Source: Olleya sp. Hel_I_94
GTDB taxonomy: Bacteria; Bacteroidota; Bacteroidia; Flavobacteriales; Flavobacteriaceae
Assembly: GCF_007827365.1 (NCBI RefSeq)
Contig: NZ_VISI01000002.1
Span: forward strand, 2,423,001 to 2,487,000
Length of the DNA: 64,000 nt
Direction: 5' to 3'
The position numbers were made by a program, and so were the translations under genes. This document shows, piece by piece, positions 37,283-44,495 of the stretch. The first letter of the stretch is position 1. Every line of letters begins with the position of its first letter. The notes below the pieces were generated by a model. The model searched no databases. It worked only from the letters and a program-made list of their open reading frames with translations, and was not told the origin of the DNA.

Positions 37283-37972
37283 ATGAGGGTTTTGAAAATG
37301 AAAATGAAAAGGAATAAAATAATAGCAACACTAACATTTATGTTAGTGTTGCCTTTTTATGGACTAAGCCAAGATAGTAATTTAGGTAATTGGCTAATCT
37401 ATATTGGAAGTAAAGAGCTTAAAAATGGATGGAATATTCATAACGAAGTGCAATACCGTAATTACGATGCTGTAGGAGATTTAGAGCAATTATTGTTAAG
37501 GACAGGTTTAGGGTATAATCTTACCGAGAATAACAACAATTTACTATTAGGTTATGGTTATATATTATCAGAAAACTATGTTGGAGATACAGATCAAAAA
37601 GTATCAGTAAACGAACATCGAATTTTTCAGCAGTTTACAACAAAGCAAAATGTGGGTGTGCTTGATTTAAGTCATCGTTATCGCTTTGAACAACGTTTTG
37701 TTGAAGATGATTTTAAAATGCGATTTAGATACTTTTTAGGCTTAAAGATTCCGTTACAAAATAAGGCTGATGGTAATAATCCATTGTATCTTTCAGCTTA
37801 TAATGAGATTTTTTTAAATACTAAAAGTGAAATCTTTGACAGAAACCGTTTATATGGAGGATTAGGGTACCAATTTTCTAAACAACTAAGGTTAGAATTA
37901 GGATACATGAATCAGTTTTTTGAAACCTCAAGCAGAGATCAAATCAATATTATGGCGTTTGTTAATTTTTAA
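37283..37972 (+). CDS. DUF2490 domain-containing outer-membrane protein
   Basis: 229 residues from ATG 37283; a start at 37298 or 37304 is equally possible and leaves a neater signal peptide (KIIATLTFMLVLPFYGLSQ). The body alternates strands with aromatic ends (NLGNWLIYIGSKELKNGW, LLLGYGYILSENY, YLGLKI, LGYQFSKQLRLELGYMNQFF), the DUF2490 small beta-barrel pattern. It follows the carbonic anhydrase by 15 bp. It may be an outer-membrane channel for this cluster (inference). Confidence 0.85.
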   Translation: MRVLKMKMKRNKIIATLTFMLVLPFYGLSQDSNLGNWLIYIGSKELKNGWNIHNEVQYRNYDAVGDLEQLLLRTGLGYNLTENNNNLLLGYGYILSENYVGDTDQKVSVNEHRIFQQFTTKQNVGVLDLSHRYRFEQRFVEDDFKMRFRYFLGLKIPLQNKADGNNPLYLSAYNEIFLNTKSEIFDRNRLYGGLGYQFSKQLRLELGYMNQFFETSSRDQINIMAFVNF

Positions 37973-38076
37973 AACTCACAAACTCATAATTTACTGTTAA
38001 TTAAGACTGATAGAGCAGGCTAAACTTTTATTCTTCAAAAAAAATGTTAATTTAGTATAAACCCAACTATTAAACT

Positions 38077-39939
38077 ATGAAGAAATTTTTCGCCAATTTC
38101 AAAGGAGATGCATTTGGAGGTATCACAGCAGGTATTGTGGCTTTACCATTAGCATTAGCTTTTGGTGTTTCCTCTGGTTTAGGACCTAGTGCAGGTTTAT
38201 ATGGAGCTATATTTATTAGTTTTTTTGCAGCCTTTTTTGGTGGCACACCAACTCAAATTTCTGGTCCTACTGCGCCAATGACAGCAGTAAGTATGGTTGT
38301 AATTGCTAGTATAATTGCAACGCATGATGGTGACGTTACTAAGGCATTGCCATATATCTTAACCGTATTTTTATTAGCAGGTTTAGTACAAGTTGGATTA
38401 GGTGTTTTAGGTTTTGGTAAATACATTAAATATATACCATATCCAGTTGTATCTGGTTTTATGACTGCAATTGGTGTTATAATATTAGTGACACAAATCC
38501 TGCCATCCATTGGTTATTATCCAAAAGAGGATACAGAATACGTCAACAAATTTAAGCCACAAGCTGAAGAGTTAATTTTAGAAAACATTCTTAGAGAAGA
38601 AGCAGGAGAAGGGATTTTAGTCTTAGAAGATTTTAAAGAAACTATTAAAAGAGCTGGAGAGTTACAACCGGAAGATATTGCTAAAGAGTCTAAAACACTG
38701 GCAAAAACTGAGGCATCAGGCGTTTTAGGGACACTAAAAGTGTTACCAAGAGCCATTCAAAATATAAATTGGTTAGAGCTTGCCTTAGCGTTAGCTACCA
38801 TATTTATAGTATATGGTTTTAAGCGTATAACAACCAAAATACCAAGTGCTTTAGTGGCATTAGTTGTGGTTTCTGGTGTAGCCTATGGTTTTGGTTTAGG
38901 CTATCGTCCCATTGAAGAAATACCATCAGGATTACCAATACCTAATTTTGAAATAATAACAGGTTTTAGTTTCGCTAGTATTTCGCCTTATATCTTTACA
39001 GCAATAACATTAGCATTATTAGGTGCAATTGACTCATTGTTAACAAGTGTTGTAGCAGATAATATGACCAAGACTAAGCACAACCCTAATAAAGAATTAA
39101 TAGGACAAGGTATAGGTAACAGTATCGCGTCAATTTTTGGTGGTATTCCAGGAGCTGGTGCAACCATTAGAACTGTAGTAAACATTAATGCAGGTGGACG
39201 TACTAGACTATCTGGTATGATCGCAGGTGTAATGTTACTATTTATCTTATTAGCATTAGGACCAGTTGCGTCAAAAATTCCAGCAGCAGTATTAGCAGGT
39301 ATTTTAATTACAGTAGGTATTGGTGTTATGGATTATAAAGGTCTAAAAGCAATTCCTGCATTACCAAAGGACATGAAGATTGGACCATTAAAAGTCAGCT
39401 CTGAAGTATTGATAATGCTTGTTGTATTAGTACTGTCTAGCGTATGGGATTTAATTTATGCAGTGGGTATTGGTTTGGTTATCGCATCCTTATTATTCAT
39501 GAAAAAAATTGGAGACCTTACAGCGCAACGTTCAGACGTTAAACCGTTAAAGGAAGAAGCTTGGTCGGACGAGTCAAATTTCCCTGTAGCCTTAAAAGAG
39601 GAAGTATTTATAAAACACATCAAAGGACCATTATTTTTTGGTTCAACTTCAGACTTTCAGCAATTAGCAAAACAAATTCCAAGTACAGCAAAAACAGTAG
39701 TAATTAGATTGGGTCGTATGCAGTATATGGATCAATCTGGATTATATGCGATGGAAGACGTTTTGGTAGATTTAAAAAAACAAAACATAAATGTGTTGTT
39801 TGTTAATCTATTAAAACAACCACGATACATGATGGAACGTATTGGTATTATTCCAGAATTAATACCAACACAACATATTTTTAAAGACTTTAATTCATGT
39901 TTACATTGGATTAAAACCAATGTAGAGGATAAATTTTAA
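38077..39939 (+). CDS. SulP family inorganic anion transporter with STAS domain, second copy
   Basis: 620 residues. About 11-12 membrane helices; the family signature GGITAGIVALPLALAFGVSS and GGTPTQISGPTAPMTAVSM near the start, TVVNINAGGRTRLSGM in the middle. A cytoplasmic insertion (about 150-225) between helices is longer than in the first SulP. The C-terminal STAS domain (about 500-615) has KGPLFFGSTSDFQQLAK and MQYMDQSGLYAMEDVL, with the conserved D-Q-S-G phosphorylatable-Ser motif. The carbonic anhydrase follows 8 bp later. Bicarbonate uptake is the likely role, as for SulP genes paired with carbonic anhydrase in other bacteria. Confidence 0.92.
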   Translation: MKKFFANFKGDAFGGITAGIVALPLALAFGVSSGLGPSAGLYGAIFISFFAAFFGGTPTQISGPTAPMTAVSMVVIASIIATHDGDVTKALPYILTVFLLAGLVQVGLGVLGFGKYIKYIPYPVVSGFMTAIGVIILVTQILPSIGYYPKEDTEYVNKFKPQAEELILENILREEAGEGILVLEDFKETIKRAGELQPEDIAKESKTLAKTEASGVLGTLKVLPRAIQNINWLELALALATIFIVYGFKRITTKIPSALVALVVVSGVAYGFGLGYRPIEEIPSGLPIPNFEIITGFSFASISPYIFTAITLALLGAIDSLLTSVVADNMTKTKHNPNKELIGQGIGNSIASIFGGIPGAGATIRTVVNINAGGRTRLSGMIAGVMLLFILLALGPVASKIPAAVLAGILITVGIGVMDYKGLKAIPALPKDMKIGPLKVSSEVLIMLVVLVLSSVWDLIYAVGIGLVIASLLFMKKIGDLTAQRSDVKPLKEEAWSDESNFPVALKEEVFIKHIKGPLFFGSTSDFQQLAKQIPSTAKTVVIRLGRMQYMDQSGLYAMEDVLVDLKKQNINVLFVNLLKQPRYMMERIGIIPELIPTQHIFKDFNSCLHWIKTNVEDKF

Positions 39940-39947
39940 GGTAGTCG

Positions 39948-40577
39948 ATGATGGATATCAAAAAAGTATTTGAGAATAATCAAAAGTTTGTACAAGATAA
40001 ATTAGCCACAGATAAAGACTATTTCGAGAATTTAGGTAAAGGACAAAGTCCAGAATTACTATATATAGGTTGTAGTGATAGTCGTGTAACTGCCGAGGAT
40101 TTAATGGGTTTAGGTCCAGGAGAAGCTTTTGTACATCGTAATATTGCAAATATGGTATCAGGTAACGACCTAAGTGCCATGTCAGTTGTAGAGTATGCAG
40201 TGGTGCACTTAAAAGTTAACCACGTTGTAGTTTGTGGTCACTATGCATGTGGAGGCGTAAAAGCAGCGATGCAATCTGCAGATTTGGGCGTATTAAACTC
40301 CTGGTTGCGTAACATACGTGATGTATATCGTATACATAAAGACGAGTTAAACGCAATCCAAGACGACGAAAAAAAATACGACCGTCTAGTAGAGCTAAAC
40401 GTAAAAGAACAATGTGTTAATCTATTAAAAACAGCTGCAGTACAAAAAGCATACAGAGATCGAGACCTAAAAGTACATGGTTGGGTGTTTGATGTGCATA
40501 CAGGTAAGCTAATTGACCTAAAAATAGATTTTGATCATTACCTAGAAGACATAATGGAAATTTATCACTTAGATTAA
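39948..40577 (+). CDS. Beta-carbonic anhydrase (Can-like), second copy
   Basis: 209 residues, with Cys42, Asp44, Arg46 (YIGCSDSRVTAE), His98 and Cys101 (VCGHYACGGVKAA) all present. FVHRNIANMV and WVFDVHTGKLIDL place it close to E. coli Can. It begins 8 bp after the second SulP gene and ends 3 bp before the stop of the convergent cvpA-like gene, with no terminator visible between them. Confidence 0.95.
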   Translation: MMDIKKVFENNQKFVQDKLATDKDYFENLGKGQSPELLYIGCSDSRVTAEDLMGLGPGEAFVHRNIANMVSGNDLSAMSVVEYAVVHLKVNHVVVCGHYACGGVKAAMQSADLGVLNSWLRNIRDVYRIHKDELNAIQDDEKKYDRLVELNVKEQCVNLLKTAAVQKAYRDRDLKVHGWVFDVHTGKLIDLKIDFDHYLEDIMEIYHLD

Positions 40578-40580
40578 ACC

Positions 40581-41126
40581 TTAAACTTCAGATTCAGTAG
40601 TCGGTTCCTCAGGATCAATTATAGGTTCTTCCAATAAAGTATCATCAGACTTAATAATACTAGGAAAAATCATTGGAGCTAATGATTTTACAGGAGCATA
40701 TAAAATAGAATCTTCAATATCCTCCTCCTGCACAAAAGGGATAGTATTATTCATTTTATCAAAAACAATCAATAAAACACTCAAAATTAAACCAATTTTA
40801 AGCGCACCAAAAGCAGCACCTAAAAGTTTGTTTAAAATCCCTAAAGAGGCAAAATCAGCTAACTTAGTTAACGCTTTACCAGCTAAGCTAATGACTAAAA
40901 TTATAATCACAAACGTAATAGCAAACGCAGTAGTATTAATTGTTTTTTCATTCCAAGACGTTTTATCCATTAAAAATTCGGCAACAAAATAGCTAAAATG
41001 AATAGCACCATAAACACCAGCAATTAAAGCAACAATGGATGCAAGTTCTACAAAAAGACCCTTAAACAAACCACGTACCAAACCAAATAATAGTAAAGCA
41101 CCTAAAACAATATCAATTACAGCCAT
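40581..41126 (-). CDS. CvpA family membrane protein
   Basis: 181 residues with four membrane helices, beginning IDIVLGALLLFGLVRGLFKG, the CvpA signature, and later LGILNKLLGAAFGALKIGLIL. The C-terminal ~40 residues are acidic (EEPIIDPEEPTTESE). In E. coli CvpA is linked to colicin V production and bile/stress resistance; here its role is unknown. Its -7 box at 41143-41150 lies back to back with that of the divergent gene at 41178. Confidence 0.9.
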   Translation of the reverse strand: MAVIDIVLGALLLFGLVRGLFKGLFVELASIVALIAGVYGAIHFSYFVAEFLMDKTSWNEKTINTTAFAITFVIIILVISLAGKALTKLADFASLGILNKLLGAAFGALKIGLILSVLLIVFDKMNNTIPFVQEEDIEDSILYAPVKSLAPMIFPSIIKSDDTLLEEPIIDPEEPTTESEV

Positions 41127-41142
41127 AAAGTTAGATTTTAGA

Positions 41143-41150
41143 CAAATATA
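41143..41150 (-). promoter_or_regulatory. -7 box of the cvpA-like gene
   Basis: CAAATATA, which is TATATTTG on the minus strand, 17 bases ahead of the ATG at 41126. Confidence 0.5.
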
Positions 41151-41153
41151 AAT

Positions 41154-41161
41154 TAACTTTG
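41154..41161 (+). promoter_or_regulatory. -7 box of the gene at 41178
   Basis: TAACTTTG fits TAnnTTTG and lies 16 bases ahead of the ATG. It is only 3 bp from the opposite -7 box, so the two polymerases would overlap. Confidence 0.45.
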
Positions 41162-41177
41162 CGACTTTAAAATTAAT

Positions 41178-41534
41178 ATGGCAAGAGACGAACAGTTAAA
41201 AGAAAGATGGCAAGAGGTTGTAACCAAATTATCTAACCAGTTTGCAGATGGAGACAAACTAGATTTAGATGCAATAATTTATTTAATAGGCGTACAAGAG
41301 TTAGGACAATTAGACCGTAAATTTAAAAAAGATCATAAGTTAGACCTTATGCATATTGCAATCTGTAAACTGCTAACACCTTATGGGTATTATGAATTTG
41401 ATTTTGTAGACGAAGACGGTTGGCCACACTACATAGCAAAAGAAGAATTACCAAATTTAAAAGCAGGAGAACAAAGCATCTTAATGAAAGAAGCCATAGT
41501 AAACTACTTTATAGAGACCGATTATATTAAATAA
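41178..41534 (+). CDS. Conserved hypothetical protein
   Basis: 118 residues, soluble, no signal peptide. Features: ERWQEVVTKLSNQFADGDKL, AIIYLIGVQELGQLDRKF and LTPYGYYEFDFVDEDGWPHY. I recognise it as a small protein of the kind conserved in Bacteroidota but cannot give it a function. It has its own promoter and is followed by the dispersed repeat at 41536, directly after its stop. Confidence 0.8.
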   Translation: MARDEQLKERWQEVVTKLSNQFADGDKLDLDAIIYLIGVQELGQLDRKFKKDHKLDLMHIAICKLLTPYGYYEFDFVDEDGWPHYIAKEELPNLKAGEQSILMKEAIVNYFIETDYIK

Positions 41535-41535
41535 A

Positions 41536-41634
41536 TTTTGGGCGTTACCCAAGGGTCGCGCTCTCGGCAGTCGCTTTTAATTTGCTTTAATGCAAATTAA
41601 AGAGCTTCAACAAATGCCTCCATCGCTAACGCAA
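41536..41634 (+). repeat. Dispersed intergenic repeat element, copy 1
   Basis: 99 bp. The first 27 bases (core GGGCGTTACCCAAGGGTCGC) are identical to the reverse complement of the end of 59093-59182. The right end ATCGCTAACGCAA is also shared, while the middle differs and holds a hairpin AATTTGC / GCAAATT at 41579-41598. The shared ends with variable hairpin centre resemble a REP/MITE-like element. It begins 2 bp after a stop codon. Confidence 0.75.
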
Positions 41635-41650
41635 ATCACGATAAAATTCA

Positions 41651-41658
41651 TAAATTTG
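41651..41658 (+). promoter_or_regulatory. -7 box of pheS
   Basis: TAAATTTG, 18 bases ahead of the pheS ATG and directly after the repeat element. Confidence 0.5.
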
Positions 41659-41676
41659 CCAATCATTTAGAAGATC

Positions 41677-42696
41677 ATGATAGACAAGATAAAAGAACTT
41701 ATAGCAGAAGCAGAAGCCTTTAAGGCACAAACCAAAGAAGAGGTTGAAGCGTTTCGTATAAAGTATTTAGGAAAAAAAGGATTACTTAATGACTATTTTG
41801 CCGAATTTAAAAACGTGGCAAACGACCAGAAAAAAGAATTTGGTCAAGTAATTAACACCCTTAAAACTACAGCTCAAAATAAAGTTAATGCTTTAAAGGA
41901 AGAGCTAGACAACAATACACAAGACGCAGGTATAAGTGGAGATTTATCAAGACCAGGAGAACCAATAACCATTGGATCGCGTCACCCAATATCTATAGTT
42001 AAAAATCAAATTATAGATATCTTTTCAAACATTGGATTTAATGTAAGCGAAGGTCCAGAAATAGAAGACGATTGGCACAACTTTACAGCACTTAACTTGC
42101 CAGAATACCATCCAGCAAGAGACATGCAAGACACGTTTTTTGTGCAAACCAATCCAGATATCCTATTACGTACGCACACAAGTTCTGTACAAGTACGATA
42201 TATGGAAAACAATAAACCACCAATACGTACAATATCTCCTGGACGTGTATATCGTAACGAAGCAATATCTGCACGTTCACACTGTTTTTTCCATCAAGTA
42301 GAAGGATTATATATAGATAAAGACGTTAGTTTTGCAGATTTAAAGCAAACCTTACAATACTTTACTACAGAGCTTTTTGGTAAATCTAAAATTAGATTAC
42401 GTCCATCATACTTTCCATTTACTGAGCCTAGCGCAGAAATTGATGTGTATTGGGGACTTGAAACAGAAACAGATTATAAAATCACCAAAGGAACCGGTTG
42501 GTTAGAAATTGGAGGTTGTGGTATGGTAGATCCAAATGTCCTTACTAATTGCGGTATAAATGCAGAAGAGTATTCAGGATTTGCATTTGGTGTAGGTATT
42601 GATCGTATAGCAATGTTATTACATCAGATAGGTGATATTCGTTTGTTAAGTGAAAACGACGTTAGATTCTTAGAGCAGTTCAAATCTGCCTTATAA
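41677..42696 (+). CDS. pheS: Phenylalanyl-tRNA synthetase alpha subunit
   Basis: 339 residues, the usual length. The N-terminal coiled coil is followed by the class II catalytic core: LRTHTSSVQVRYM, PGRVYRNEAISARSHCFFHQ (motif 2), GTGWLEIGGCGMVDP and GFAFGVGIDRIAMLL (motif 3). Together with the beta subunit it charges tRNA-Phe. pheT is not in the window, as often in this phylum. A terminator follows at 42715, so it is a single-gene transcript. Confidence 0.97.
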   Translation: MIDKIKELIAEAEAFKAQTKEEVEAFRIKYLGKKGLLNDYFAEFKNVANDQKKEFGQVINTLKTTAQNKVNALKEELDNNTQDAGISGDLSRPGEPITIGSRHPISIVKNQIIDIFSNIGFNVSEGPEIEDDWHNFTALNLPEYHPARDMQDTFFVQTNPDILLRTHTSSVQVRYMENNKPPIRTISPGRVYRNEAISARSHCFFHQVEGLYIDKDVSFADLKQTLQYFTTELFGKSKIRLRPSYFPFTEPSAEIDVYWGLETETDYKITKGTGWLEIGGCGMVDPNVLTNCGINAEEYSGFAFGVGIDRIAMLLHQIGDIRLLSENDVRFLEQFKSAL

Positions 42697-42714
42697 TAAT
42701 TACTAAAAATGTTT

Positions 42715-42746
42715 AAAAGCCGACTGTTTATAGTCAGCTTTTTTTT
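42715..42746 (+). terminator. Rho-independent terminator of pheS
   Basis: Stem AAAAGC-GACT / AGTC-GCTTTT with one mismatch and a 6-base loop, followed by eight T. Confidence 0.8.
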
Positions 42747-42768
42747 ATTTAACAACAATTTAACTTCG

Positions 42769-42794
42769 ATTAGTTCGGTTTGTTACGAACCAAT
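42769..42794. promoter_or_regulatory. Putative operator: 26-bp inverted repeat upstream of the GbsR/MarR gene
   Basis: ATTAGTTCG and CGAACCAAT flank an 8-base spacer; 8 of 9 positions are complementary. It ends 2 bp before the -7 box TATATTTG (42797), covering the -33 region. This is the expected place for autoregulation by the regulator encoded next. Confidence 0.6.
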
Positions 42795-42796
42795 AA

Positions 42797-42804
42797 TATA
42801 TTTG
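42797..42804 (+). promoter_or_regulatory. -7 box of the efflux operon
   Basis: TATATTTG, 24 bases ahead of the ATG at 42829, adjoining the inverted repeat. Confidence 0.55.
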
Positions 42805-42828
42805 TATTATAAATTTTAAAGTTTAGAT

Positions 42829-43329
42829 ATGACTAAAGAAATCTGTAACAAAAAAATGGAGCTTGTAGAAAGACTAGGCGTTCATTTAGAAAGTAAAGAT
42901 AGTTTAGCACCTGTTGCAGCACGTATAATGGCTTACGTGAATTTAACAGGAAAACAAGGAGCAACTTTTGATGAAATGGTAGAGGTATTATGCGCAAGTA
43001 AAAGCACCATTTCTACACATTTAAACCACTTACAAGACTTAAAAAAAATAGAATACTTTACCAAAACGGGCGACCGTAAAAAGTATTTTGTCATTAATAA
43101 AAATTCGGTATTAAATCATATTGATAATATGATTCACGAATGGGAAATAGTAGAGGTACTACATCTTGAAATGAAAGCTTATAAAGAAGCCATAAACGAA
43201 CATGTTACAGACGACGATGAGAAATTCGATTTAACATTTCATAACAATTATCTCAAATTTATTTCAAGTGCTTCTGCATCAATGAAAGAACTAAAAGACA
43301 ACCTAATTAAAAATAAATTCAACCTTTAA
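42829..43329 (+). CDS. GbsR/MarR family transcriptional regulator
   Basis: 166 residues. A winged helix-turn-helix is visible at about 35-90: AARIMAYVNLTGKQGATFDE, VLCASKSTISTHLNHLQDLK (recognition helix) and IEYFTKTGDRKKYFV (wing). The C-terminal helices should dimerise. It begins the efflux operon, ending 4 bp before the membrane fusion gene, so it probably represses the pump and itself through the palindrome at 42769. Confidence 0.9.
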   Translation: MTKEICNKKMELVERLGVHLESKDSLAPVAARIMAYVNLTGKQGATFDEMVEVLCASKSTISTHLNHLQDLKKIEYFTKTGDRKKYFVINKNSVLNHIDNMIHEWEIVEVLHLEMKAYKEAINEHVTDDDEKFDLTFHNNYLKFISSASASMKELKDNLIKNKFNL

Positions 43330-43333
43330 AATA

Positions 43334-44473
43334 ATGAAAATAAATAAAATAATTTCAATATTATCAATAGCTAGTATTTTTCTAGTTGTGATTAGCTGTG
43401 GTAATAATGAGAAAGCGCAAGCAGCTTCAGCACAACAGCAACAGGTTTTACCTTTTCCTGTAACACAATTACAAACAAAAACCGTAACAGGTTTTATTGA
43501 GTATCCTACAACTATTGAAGGTAAAGTTAATAGTGATGTAAGAGCAAAAACCTCTGGATATATAGAAAAAGTATATGTAGACGAAGGACAAAAAGTACGT
43601 AAAGGTCAAACCTTATTTAAACTAGAAACACAGTCGTTAAGCCAAGATGCAGGTGCAGCTAAAGCACGAGTAAATGTGGCACAAGTTGAGGTTGATAAAC
43701 TAGTTCCTTTAGTAGAAAAAAATATTATTAGTCCAGTACAATTAGAAACTGCTAAAGCAAATTTAGCTCAAGCTAAAGCTAATTATAGTGGTGTAACAGC
43801 AAATATTGGTTATGCCACAATTAAAAGTCCAATAGACGGTTTTGTTGGTGCCATTAATTTTAGAGAAGGTGCTTTAATTAGCCCAAATGATGCAACACCA
43901 CTAACAACTGTTAGTCAAATAGACGAAGTTTATGCTTTTTTTAGTTTTAACGAAGCGCAATATATAGATCATTTACAACGCTCTGAAGGTCAAAATAAAG
44001 CAGAGCGCATCAAGAATTCGCCAGACTTAACTTTAGTTTTAGCTAACGGAAAAGAATATTCTGAAAAAGGACGTATTCAAACCAGTACAGGACAGATTAA
44101 CCAAAGTACAGGTACAATACAAATTAGAGCTGCTTTTGATAATCCAAACGAAATTTTAACTAACGGAAACAGCGGAAAAATTAAATTTCCAATAGAGTAT
44201 AAAGACGCTATCGTTGTGCCACAAACTGCAACTTTTGAGCAGCAAGGTAATATTATGATTTTCAAATTAGGAGCAGACAATAAAGTAGAAACTTCTATTT
44301 TAAAAGTTAAAGGGACAGTAGATAATTTATATGTGGTAGATTCTGGTTTAGAGGCTAACGATAAGATTATTATTTCAGGAGTAGGAAAGTTAAGAAACGG
44401 TATGGCAATTGCACCTCAGGACACGTCTTTTGACGAAGCAATTAAACCAGTTCCAACTTTATTTAGAAATTAG
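43334..44473 (+). CDS. RND efflux periplasmic adaptor subunit (membrane fusion protein), lipoprotein
   Basis: 379 residues. A lipoprotein signal with Cys22 (FLVVISCGNN) is followed by a Gln/Ala-rich linker, the biotinyl-lipoyl-like halves (GYIEKVYVDEGQKVRKGQTL and YATIKSPIDGFVGAINFREG), the alpha-hairpin and the beta-barrel (DEVYAFFSFNEAQYIDHL). AcrA/MexA family. It links the inner-membrane pump to the outer-membrane channel encoded downstream. Confidence 0.95.
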   Translation: MKINKIISILSIASIFLVVISCGNNEKAQAASAQQQQVLPFPVTQLQTKTVTGFIEYPTTIEGKVNSDVRAKTSGYIEKVYVDEGQKVRKGQTLFKLETQSLSQDAGAAKARVNVAQVEVDKLVPLVEKNIISPVQLETAKANLAQAKANYSGVTANIGYATIKSPIDGFVGAINFREGALISPNDATPLTTVSQIDEVYAFFSFNEAQYIDHLQRSEGQNKAERIKNSPDLTLVLANGKEYSEKGRIQTSTGQINQSTGTIQIRAAFDNPNEILTNGNSGKIKFPIEYKDAIVVPQTATFEQQGNIMIFKLGADNKVETSILKVKGTVDNLYVVDSGLEANDKIIISGVGKLRNGMAIAPQDTSFDEAIKPVPTLFRN

Positions 44474-44495
44474 ATAACCACCAAACATATTTATC

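Noticed and set aside
41536..41634. Repeat element as a small protein gene
   Set aside because: The two copies share ends but not reading frame or length in the centre, which speaks against coding.
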